Shown: piece by piece, positions 35,193 through 44,484 of the stretch
How the letters are laid out: every line of letters starts with the position of its first letter
Numbering within the stretch: the stretch's first letter is position 1
NCBI GenBank assembly: GCA_951213105.1
Contig: OX578152.1
Span: 72,052,680 to 72,116,679 of the forward strand
DNA: 64,000 nucleotides
DNA from: Amaurobius ferox
Taxonomy: Eukaryota; Arthropoda; Arachnida; Araneae; Amaurobiidae
Direction of reading: 5' to 3'
Program-made: the position numbers and the translations under genes
The notes under the pieces: generated by a model
What the model saw: only the letters and a program-made list of their open reading frames with translations
Database searches by the model: none
What the model was told of the DNA's origin: nothing

Positions 35193-35777
35193 AATCTGAT
35201 GTGGGCAACACATGACTTTCCTGATATAATGCAATGAGTTCACTACTTTTACAAGAAGAAAATAGGTTTTTCTTATAGTAGATATTTATATTCTTTCCAA
35301 GATAATAAATTTTCGTCAATTAGCCATCATTTTAATTGATTTAGTGTCATTTTTATCCATTTGGCGAGATTTTCGTTAATGTGGCAACTTTTCAAAAAAT
35401 CGTCAAGTTGGCGACATTCCGCCAAATTCGGCGCCAAAATCTCAACAAGCGTTATGGACAGAGATATAAGTTATTCTTATAGCAGATAAATAACGTATGG
35501 CGTTCAAATACAAAAATATTACCCAAAGTATCTTTTCTCATGAATGGAACGAGCTAGATCCACGAGTATGATGTCACCAAATTTATCGCATGATATTACA
35601 TATGAAAAGTGAGCATGTTTCTCAGCAGTTAATATATTTTTTTTAATTTATGGTTTTTTTTGATAAAATTACTATAACAATGTGCAATATCTCGAGAACG
35701 GTTCATGCTACCGTTCTAAAGTTTATGTCAATCATTTTATAAAAAAAAATTACATGAGAAATGGATATTTGCGTAAT

Positions 35778-35786
<9 letters not shown>
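35193..35786 (-). repeat. Repeat R1, partial copy ending in (TA)n
   Basis: Minus copy from aaaatctgatgtgggcaaca to atttgcgtaattttatta, where the TA tract begins. Confidence 0.85.
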
Positions 35787-35823
<37 letters not shown>

Positions 35824-35825
35824 AT

Positions 35826-35884
<59 letters not shown>

Positions 35885-35910
35885 TATATTTATATATATG
35901 TATATATATA

Positions 35911-35953
<43 letters not shown>
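35787..35953. repeat. (TA)n microsatellite
   Basis: About 165 bp of TA with few interruptions. Splits an R1 copy from a Naiad 3' end. Confidence 0.95.
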
Positions 35954-35956
<3 letters not shown>

Positions 35957-35999
35957 CAAAAGCTACGAGACAATTATCAGATAGGTGAGGAAAAAGTAC

Positions 36000-36325
36000 C
36001 AACTGGTAATACATAAAAGGCCTAGGGGGATGGTGACCCCTAGTTCCCGGTTAATGGTCGACTTTTACACCAATGGTAACACATTTGGAGCCATATATTA
36101 CCTGAGGTCCTATTTCAGAACAACGTCAAAACAGAAGACGATCACACAACAAGAACATGCAACCAATAGAGATATAATATAAAAATATAAAATATTCGAA
36201 ATCGAAAAGATGACCTTTTTGAAAAAACTCACCGATTCCTCTTTCGTCACAACTCTTACAACACCTTTTTTTGGTACACTTGTATATTTTCTTTTTATGA
36301 CATACACACACACACACACACATAC
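36000..36325 (-). mobile_element. Solo Naiad-like 3' end between (TA)n tracts
   Basis: Octaloop hairpin at 36022-36043 with the loop TCACCATC, then a diverged middle block. No RT sequence. TA tracts lie on both sides, the usual Naiad target. A (ca)n run at 36303-36322 borders the right tract. Confidence 0.65.
36022..36043 (-). other. Conserved octaloop hairpin (copy d)
   Basis: Sense stem CTAGGGG/CCCCTAG, seven pairs, loop TCACCATC. Confidence 0.8.
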
Positions 36326-36328
36326 ACA

Positions 36329-36330
<2 letters not shown>

Positions 36331-36409
<79 letters not shown>

Positions 36410-36440
36410 TTATATATATATATATATATGTATATATACT
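36331..36440. repeat. (TA)n microsatellite
   Basis: About 110 bp of TA with a few interruptions. Confidence 0.95.
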
Positions 36441-36608
36441 ATTACAATAAAGTGAAACAAAAATAGGACATATCCTATAGAAGCCTGAAATTAAAAGAAC
36501 GATTCACTACAAAGGAGGAGGCGCAAATGCTGCTCAAATTCCTTAGTAGAATACATGAATGTAAGCAGATAAAGGCGGGAGTGACCATATGAATTACATA
36601 AAAATGGC

Positions 36609-36630
36609 AGGGGTGGATTGCGACACCCCT
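36609..36630 (-). other. Conserved octaloop hairpin (copy e)
   Basis: Sense stem AGGGGTG/CACCCCT around TCGCAATC. Upstream hairpin GGTGACG-TGAG-CGTTACC is fully paired in this copy. Confidence 0.85.
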
Positions 36631-36805
36631 TTCCCGCTTAAAGCAGCTTTTTTAACCCAGGTAACGCTCACGTCACCAACATAATTCCATGGTCAGTCTC
36701 CCAAATGTGCGAAAACAAAAGCACCAGAACAGACTCAGAACCAAAGAAGAAACAAACGAATTTTGAAAGAGAAACATCCGTCAGTCTAACCCAATGGAAC
36801 ATCTC

Positions 36806-36844
36806 CTTATAAGAGTAAAGTTGCTCATGCGCAGAGATATATCA
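36806..36844 (-). promoter_or_regulatory. Possible pseudo-LTR promoter
   Basis: Sense CTGCGCATGAGC (36833-36844) and CTTATAAG (36806-36813), the counterpart of the sites at 6669 and 18084. Confidence 0.4.
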
Positions 36845-36896
36845 GGATAACAGTTTCGCAGTCAAGAATATTAAACCTCAATTATCAACATTTAGA

Positions 36897-39180
36897 TTAC
36901 AACTTTTCTTTAAAAAATGAATTGTAATAATGTTGTATAAAAGTGTTTGGATAATTTCTTTTTATAGCTTCCTCTGCAAATTTTTTACATTTGTAAATGC
37001 AGTCTTTCCTAAAAGTATTGTAATTTTGATTTCTTCTAAAGTGACCAATTATTATATTTCTGAAGACATACTTTGTAAGGTTAGAATTCCAGTCGATTAT
37101 ATGATTTACCTTTATCCTGTATGATTCTCTTTTGTTGTGTAACTCTGTATATATTCCATATTTCTGGTGTTTTTTGATTGCGAAATCCAAAAATTTCACC
37201 GATCCGTCCTCACACTCTGGATTTTCAATAAGGTCCAATTCGCTTGGGTAGAATGAAAAGTCAAAGCAAGGGGTGTTTTCATATCCCCCAATTAACACAT
37301 AATCGACGTAACGGAAGTAAGGCATTTCCGATAGGATATGAGTGCCTCTTTCGTATTTAGATAGATAGATATCAGCTAGTATTGACGGGAAACTCCCTCC
37401 CATAGGTATGCCCTTGATTTGCTTGTAAAAATTGCTTCCGTCGTGAAGTATGTTTTTCTTTAATACCAATTCCACCAAGTCCATGTATCTTCTATAGGTT
37501 ATAAATTGTTTTAAATCGTATTCTTCATGTAGATCTTTCAGAATTAATTGTAAATTAGTTAAATTAATATTGTTAAAAAGATCACGAAAGTCGTAACTTT
37601 TAAAGTTGATATCGTTATGGCAAAATTTCAGCCGGCCTATCAGTTCCTGTCCGTTTTTTTATCATGACAGAGTTATGTCTTTTAATATCATGCATAACTA
37701 TTTTGAGTAAATCCAGAAGTTTTTTGTTTGCTTTTTCCAAATATGAACCACATCCCACCGTCACAGTTCGAAACTTGACAGGTATTTTGTGTAATTTGGG
37801 GATGAGGACCAAATATGGATATTTTATTGTTTTAATATCTATTCCTATTCTTTTGTAAAGTGCCTTTATTCTATTTGTCAGTATCTATGCGTTACTGGGT
37901 ATTAAAGCATATATTTCACTGTCCCTGTAACTTTTGTTCAGTGTATCCACATAGAACTCCTTACATGTGAAGGCATAATTTGATACAATTTTATCGGTAT
38001 ATGTTAAAACATATTCCTCTTTAAATTGCTTGATAGAGGATGGAACTTTAATTTCTCTTTTGTTTTTGCTATGCTGCGGGTAGTAGTGACAAAAATCTCT
38101 GTAAAAATTATATTTCCACTCATTAAATGCTTGTACTGGTAAACTATGTTTTACCTCCAATCTATAAATGAAGATGTCAAGATCATTATAAAATTCTTCA
38201 TATACATTTTTAAATTCTTGTATACGGTACTTTGCACCGAGTTGAAAAAGGTTGTTAAGTCTATTGTCTTTAACAAAATTCAAATTTCCGGAAATTATAT
38301 GCTTATGATGAGTGTCACTATGAATATTCTCATGACAATTACAAGAATCTACATTATTTGATGCAACATCTTGACAAATTCTATTATAGTTGAAAAGTTT
38401 CCTTCCGTTAGTTTTGACGAATCTGTAATTGATCATGATTTTTTCATTAGACAAAGGAAGATATACTTTAATATGATTTAAAATAGAATGGAATGGAATG
38501 TTCTCATACATTTTGTTCTTGAAAGTTGTAATAAAAAATTCTTTAGATTGTTTTATATTTTCACTTTTTGTAAGTGTTAAGTTAAAAATTCTGGCTCTGA
38601 GTTTGATTAAATCCAATAGGATATCAATATTAGTACTTGCTTCTTCAATTTTGCAATTGCTTTCTTTTAAGTTGAAATGTATTATATAATTCCATATTTT
38701 CTGTAGATATTTAAGCTTGATACCATTGGCTATGTTTTTAATCCATCCAATTTTCATCGTGTTTTCAGTTTTTAAAAATTTCAATATTTTTTCTTCTGTT
38801 TTAATATAATTATTATGTTGTTTTTACTTCCTCTTTGCCATCTGTGAGATTTTTTATTTATATGGTTTTCTGATAGAGGGTATGATGAACTATCTCTGCA
38901 TCTTTCTTTATTACAGTTTTCGTTGAATATTAATGAATTAAGGCCATATGGGTAAGCAGTATTGAATTGTTTAATATGGTTGCTCTCCCACCACAATCTT
39001 TCCGACTTATTTGGTACTATATCAATTATAGTTACCATGATGTTGGTGAACTCATGGGCTTGGAAATGTCTCAATTCTAAATAAGTAGTGTGAATTTCTT
39101 GTTGTACTTTTCCCACCTGGCTTCGGTGTAGATTTATTCAAATGTTTAAAGGATTCTGCGTCTGTCTTATATATTTAGCT
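36897..39180 (-). pseudogene. Naiad-like GIY-YIG/RT protein, frameshifted
   Basis: Order from the N-terminus. GIY-YIG (39180-38990) has a Cys, then KYIRQTQNPLNI (the usual YIGQT, Gly changed to Arg), a TGA where relatives have Arg, LHRSQV, HFQAHEFTNIMV and FNTAYPYGLN. The linker follows (38784-38350) with IDILLDLIKLRARIFNL and the CNC motif at codons 148-150 of that open stretch. The RT has HKHIISGNLNF, LGAKYR, FTCKEFYVDTL and PKLHKIPVKFRTVTVGCGSY. An extra A in an A run near 37660 shifts the frame there. The palm (37484-36897) has YKQIKGIPMGGSFPSILADI and the catalytic box RYVDYVLIGG, in which the second Asp is Tyr. The inverted partner at 39400 keeps YVDD. Another shift lies near 37870. The protein is not expected to work. 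Confidence 0.85.
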
Positions 39181-39237
39181 TGACATTTTATGCATGATAT
39201 TAAAAGACATAAGTCTCTCATGATAAAAAACGGATAG

Positions 39238-39999
39238 GAACTGATAGGCCGGTTGAAATTTTGCCATAACGATATCAACTTTAAAAGTTACGAATTTCGT
39301 GATCTTTTTAACAATATTGATTTAACTAATTTATAATTAATTCTGAAAGATCTACATGAAGAATACGATTTAAAACAATTTATAACCTATAGAAGATACA
39401 TGGACTTGGTGGAAATGGTATTAAAGGAAAACATACTTCACGACGGAAGCAATTTTTACAAGCAAATCAAGGGCATACCTATGGGAGGGAGTTGCTCGTC
39501 AATACTAGCAGATATCTATCTATCTAAATACGAAAGAGGCACTTATATCCTATCGAAAATGCCTTACTTCCATTACGTCGATGATGTGCTAATTGGGGGA
39601 TATGAAAACACCCCTTGCTTTGACTTTTCATTCTACCCAAGCGAATTGGACCTTATTGAAAATCCAGAGTGTGAGGACGGATCGGTGAAATTCTTGGATT
39701 TAGCAATAAAAAAACACCAGAAATATGGAATATATACAGAGTTACACGACAAAAGAGAATCATTCAGGATCAAGGTAAATCATATAATCGACTGGAATTC
39801 TAACCTTACAAAGTATGTCTTCAGAAATATAATAATTGGTCACGTTAGAAGAAATCAAAATTACAATACTTTTAGGAAAGACTGCATTTACAAATGTAAA
39901 AAATTTGCAGAGGAAGCTATAAAAAGAAATTATCCAAACACTTTTATACAACATTATTACAATTCATTTTTTAAAGAAAAGTTGCAATCTAAATGTTGA
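39238..39999 (+). pseudogene. Naiad-like RT palm domain, truncated copy
   Basis: An open stretch of 199 codons from 39400 (MDLVEMVLKENILHDGSNFY, YKQIKGIPMGGSCSSILADI) contains the intact catalytic box HYVDDVLIGG, then CFDFSFYPSELDLIENP, VKFLDLAIKKH and a C-terminal region ending at 39999. Upstream codons up to 39238 are readable but hold a TAG (CAG in the partner) and a TAA (CAA in the partner). The start ATG is internal, and there is no GIY-YIG or linker. About 95% of residues agree with the minus copy, so both derive from one recent source. Confidence 0.85.
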
Positions 40000-40254
40000 T
40001 AATTGAGGTTTAATATTCTTGACTGCGAAACTGTTATCCTGATATATCTCTGCGCATGAGCAACTTTACTCTTATAAGGAGATGTTCCATTGGGTTAGAC
40101 TGACGGATGTTTCTCTTTCAAAATTCGTTTGTTTCTTCTTTGGTTCTGAGTCTGTTCTGGTGCTTTTGTTTTCGCACATTTGGGAGACTGACCATGGAAT
40201 TATGTTGGTGACGTGAGCGTTACCCGGGTTGAAAAAGCTGCTTTAAGCGGGAAA

Positions 40255-40273
40255 GGGTTGTCGCAATCCACCC
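40255..40273 (+). other. Octaloop hairpin (copy g), weakened
   Basis: Loop TCGCAATC kept; stem GGGTTG/CACCC has a mismatch relative to copy e, its inverted partner. Confidence 0.6.
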
Positions 40274-40328
40274 GTGCCATTTTTATGTAATTTATATGGT
40301 CACTCCCGTATTTATCTGCTTACATTCA

Positions 40329-40348
40329 TATATGTATATATATATATT

Positions 40349-40405
<57 letters not shown>

Positions 40406-40426
40406 GTATATATATATATAAATATA
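40329..40426. repeat. (TA)n microsatellite
   Basis: TA tract with cacacg interruption; right boundary of the Naiad pair. Confidence 0.95.
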
Positions 40427-41639
40427 CAGGGTGTCCAGTGCTATCGGTAACCAATAGCTATTTCCTCAATCGTTAATCACAGAGATATACTTGAAATTGC
40501 AAAAATGTTTTAAATTTTAAAATCTATTAACTTAGAAACAGTTTAAATCAATAAATACATTTCTGAAAGAAATGCGAAATATAAATTTTTATACGGTCCT
40601 CCAGTCCTAGCAATTATATTTAGGAAAATCATCCTCATACAATTTCATGAAAAATTAAAAAAATCTTCCTTTTACGACCAAAATTCACCGAGTTATAAAG
40701 CATTAAACTTTATGACTGAAGTCGCTTTTCCACACATAAAAATGTCCCGTTTCAGGAAACCAACCAATCAGGAACCGTATTGACCATTTCACCAGGCAAC
40801 CAACCAATCAGGGACCGTATTGACCAGTTCTCGGTACAAAAAGTGCTCCAAATTTAAACAGCTATATGTCGGTCAATTTTGGTCATATATATATATATAT
40901 TTGAAATGTAATAATAAGAATTATGTAAAAATAAAAAAATACAATTCAATATTAACATCACCATAGAAGCAAATTCACGGCCATAATGCCGATAAGAGAA
41001 AAGAACAGCACCATCCCAAATTCGATGATTAATTAGAATTAAATTCATCGTCAAGTCTGAGTATTTAATTCCAATTAACCCAAACAAATACCTGTTTCAG
41101 ATTAAGCAATAGTACATTACTATAAATACTTAAACTCAGACTACAGGCAACAAAAATTGAAAAAAGGATACATTAAGAAAATTGTATTACCATGCGGCAT
41201 GAACCATTCTTCTACCACGTGTATACACGATCAACCTCAACAGCTTAATCTAGAAGCACCGGAATGAACAAGTCGAAATTCTACCAGGGAGGCAGTACGA
41301 ACGTTCACGGAGTTACTCCCAAACCCGTCCAGTGAGTCTAAGCTGGAGACTGGACAAGCAATTCAGAATACAACTTCCCAAATATGCAAACATGAATATG
41401 AATATGAATCAAAGATGAAAATTCCTACTAAACAAGTAATTCATATGAAAAATGGATAATCGAGAATGCCACTATACACCATTATAAGGGCGCTCAAAAC
41501 GTAGTTTCAATACTGACAAAAGTTACATTTTTTTGCGAAAATAAAATTCAAAACATTAATGTTAATGCATCTTATTTTCCGATTTTTTGATTTTTTTAAA
41601 TGTTTTTGACTTAGTTTATTATTTTTCATTTTTATTTAT
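40427..41639. other. Unclassified; possible transposon end, no gene
   Basis: Starts ACAGGGTGTCCAGTGCTATC, which looks like a transposon terminus but has no partner in view. A block aaccaaccaatcag-gaaccgtattgacca is repeated twice at about 40756-40827. A small TA run is at 40888. Nothing coding. Confidence 0.45.
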
Positions 41640-41647
41640 ATAATATA

Positions 41648-41682
<35 letters not shown>
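41640..41682. repeat. Short (TA)n and poly-T
   Basis: About 24 bp of TA followed by about 18 T; 3' border of the second Naiad family copy. Confidence 0.9.
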
Positions 41683-41683
<1 letters not shown>

Positions 41684-41689
41684 CTACTG

Positions 41690-44110
41690 TATGTTAGTCA
41701 CTATAATTGGGAATGTTTTCTAGGATGTTATCGAGTGAAATTTGATACACTGAGTTGATACTTTTAATAACAAACTTGGGGGGATATGCATTATTAGTCG
41801 CTGTACTCAATAATTCCATAAAGTGCGCTAATTTATAATATTCATCACAAATTTTATTGATTCTAAGAGCCTGGTTTATTATAATATTTCTAAATACAGA
41901 TATATGCAAACAAGAGTCAAAATGTTGAATTTTTGATGTATTAAATTTAAAATCCTGTCTTTTATCATACAAGTTTATAACCATATTACAATTTTGTAAA
42001 TTTAAATTTAAATCTAAAAAGTTTGCAACATTTGTGTCAATATTACTTGCATTTAATTGTAAATTTTTTGGATAAAAGTTTAATACTATAGGGATATTAT
42101 TATTTGGGGATACACATAAAATGTCATCTAAATATCTAAACATGTGCATATTATGCAAGCTTGGATTAATGTTTTTTTCATAGAAGAATAAATACAGATT
42201 AGCTAACAATGATGAGGCACACCCCCCTTGTGGGATACCAACCTGTTGTTTAAAAAAAGTACCACCATGTTGAATATAATTCTCATAAAGAGTGAAGTTA
42301 AGTAATTTTTTAGTTAAGTAATTTTTTAAATAGAAAATTTGAATATTTTAGGTTGATATTATATTTTTCAAAAGTTCCTAAAATAACTTTATACAGATCA
42401 TCTATATTAATATTATTAAACAAATCTTTGAAATCAAAGGTATAAATACTACGAATATTTGTAAGAGTTTTCAATTTCTTAACTAATTCAAAACTGTTTT
42501 TTACAATATGACAATTATTTGAGATTTCATCTGACAAGTATATTTCATGTAATATCTTTAATAATAATTTTCCAGCATTAGTAATGTAAGAATTATGCCC
42601 ACTGGTAATGTTTCGAAAAGCAACAGGGGATTTATGAAACTTGGGTACTAAAACAATATATGGAATGTTATTACAACTATTTTTTAGATGGATTTGCTTA
42701 TATTTGGCTGATATTCTATTGTATAAGATTTTAAGGTTAGTTTTATGTAAATTATAGATTTGATTATTAAGTAAGTGTGACTGAAGGGTATTTTTATAAT
42801 AATATTTACATATAATTGAGTAGTTTCCACATGCTTTATCGACATAGGTAATGACAAAATCATTTTGTATTTCTTTAATATCATTTTTAATTGAATTAAG
42901 TTTATATGAATTATTAATTTTCTGATTATATATATAATGATTTAAGTATTGCTCTATTAAGACTCTCCAGGGTTTAAAGGCTTCTACAGGGATTTGATAT
43001 TTATAACTGATTTTATAGATAAATTTATTTAAGTCAAGAAATAAACCTTTACAAATTAATTTATGTTTAAATTTAGTAGGTAGACGGTACTTAGTACCCA
43101 GTAACATCAGTGATCTTAGTGCATCATAATTAATAATATTTAGATTTCCCGTTATAACATGCCCATGGTGTTTATCTACGAAGTCCTTGTATTTTTCTAA
43201 ATGACAGTGGCAATATGACTCTTTATCCAATTCATAGTTTTGATTAATATCTACTGATTTGGCAATTTGATTATAGTTGAAAATATAACGTCCTAGCGGT
43301 TTATCATATTTATAAGCAATTTAGGATTTACATGTTTGACTGGAAAGTAATTGGAAACCGATTTTAAAAAATTATTTATCTTCAGATTATTTAAGACAGA
43401 ATTAGTAAAATTCAAGGTACAATATTCGTTTATTTTAGTATTTTGTTTTGATTCGTCATTAAAGTTTACGTCTGTGACATATAAATAACCATTAAGATTT
43501 TTACTTCTGGTAATGAGCAAATCATAGAATAAATGTTTAAAATGAACGTTATCAAATGCAGTACTTAGAAAAAGGTTATATACCATATTTAATTGCTGTT
43601 TTTTAATTGCGAAAATCCAGTTTTTACATTGTTTCCAATCAAAAGTAATTTTAAAATTTGCATGTTGCTGAAGGATGGCATTTCTTAGTTCAGATAAAAT
43701 GGCAATTTTTTATTATATTTACTTGCTCTTTTAGTTCTTTTTGATTTACTTTTATGATTGTTGAAGGAATTATAAATATTAAAGTCTTCATTAGGAGAAT
43801 TAAAGGACTTTTTAACTATATTATGATGATTAAATATTTGATTGAGTCCATATGGAAAAATAGTTTTATGTGCACAAATGAATTCATTTTCAAGAAACAA
43901 TCTGTCATAGTAATTTTTTTGAATACACAGAATACTAATTTCAATGTTGTCGAACCCATGTTTAGAAAAATGTTCGTATTCAAATTTTGATTCATTAAAG
44001 GAAGTTGCATTATTTGAAAAAATTTTTATGTGATTCCTGTGTACGTTAATTCGGAGATGCAGAGGGTTGCTGGTTTGACCTATATATGACATATTACATT
44101 TTTTACATAC
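41690..44110 (-). mobile_element. Naiad-like Penelope element, second family, nearly complete
   Basis: GIY-YIG first, then CxC linker, then RT, all on the minus strand, lying exactly between TA tracts (44108-44222 and 41640-41664). The ORF begins practically at the TA tract. It lacks the octaloop hairpin, so it is a separate lineage from elements 1-3. Confidence 0.85.
41694..44110 (-). pseudogene. Naiad-like GIY-YIG/RT protein, second family
   Basis: The N-terminal endonuclease (44110-43900) has VCKKCNMSYIGQTSNPLHLR then INVHRNHIK, EHFSKHGFDNIEISIL, the catalytic-type Glu in LENEFICAHKT, and FPYGLNQ. The Cys pair and two His (VHR, EHF) fit the CCHH finger of Penelope endonucleases. The linker and pre-RT region follow at 43586-43293. 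Then comes DKESYCHCHLEKY, with CHC as the CxC motif (residues 7-9 of the open stretch from 43230), HGHVITGNLNII and LGTKYRLP. PKFHKSPVAFRNIT, FDFKDLFNNI and, after a shift near 42300, GIPQGGCASSLLANLYLF follow. The catalytic box FRYLDDILCV is intact, with FLDLNLNLQN next and a stop at 41694. Frame breaks near 43690, 43290 and 42300. Most motifs are intact, so decay is modest. Confidence 0.85.
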
Positions 44111-44166
44111 AATATATATATATATATAGTATATATATATATATATATATCTATATATATTATATA

Positions 44167-44222
<56 letters not shown>
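44108..44222. repeat. (TA)n microsatellite
   Basis: Interrupted TA tract at the 5' side of the Naiad copy. Confidence 0.95.
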
Positions 44223-44225
<3 letters not shown>

Positions 44226-44484
44226 TACTAACAAATCAGTTGCCTATATTAAGTGTCATTCCTCTATCATGCTGTATTTACTTGTCTTGAAAATAAAAAT
44301 TTGCATTTTCTATTTAATTTCCCCAAAATGATCCCTGCTACTGTTTTCCTTTAATTTAAACCACACATTTTCAAATATAATGCAGAAAATAGGTTGAAAA
44401 CTACAAAAAAATATATATATTGTAACAAGAAAGATGAAAAAATCCGTTTAGAAAAAATGACTCATATAATTATTTATTAACCCA

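Larger units (their letters stand above)
36441..39191 (-). mobile_element. Naiad-like Penelope element 3, nearly complete
   Basis: Minus strand, with GIY-YIG (about 39190-38980), linker with CxC (38340), RT (to 36897), then the 3' region with hairpin and promoter-like motifs. It keeps the permuted order (endonuclease first) that defines the Naiad/Chlamys group. It meets a second copy head-to-head at about 39191. The stretch 36441-36552 is unmatched 3' sequence not present in that second copy. Confidence 0.85.
39192..40328 (+). mobile_element. Naiad-like element, 5'-truncated copy, head-to-head with element 3
   Basis: Runs from catgatattaaaagacataa to cttacattcat and matches the complement of 36553-37690 along its whole ~1.1 kb with few changes. 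Spacer between the arms is about 1.5 kb (5' half of element 3). It ends at the (TA)n tract at 40330. The stem at 40255-40273 around TCGCAATC is partly mismatched. Confidence 0.88.

Noticed and set aside
35682..36014. Tyr-Ile-rich open frames over (TA)n, also at 15156, 36210 and 44086
   Set aside because: Pure consequence of the TA microsatellite.
40427..40860. Complete DNA transposon starting with CAGGGTGTCC
   Set aside because: The end looks familiar, but no inverted partner or transposase could be found in the window.
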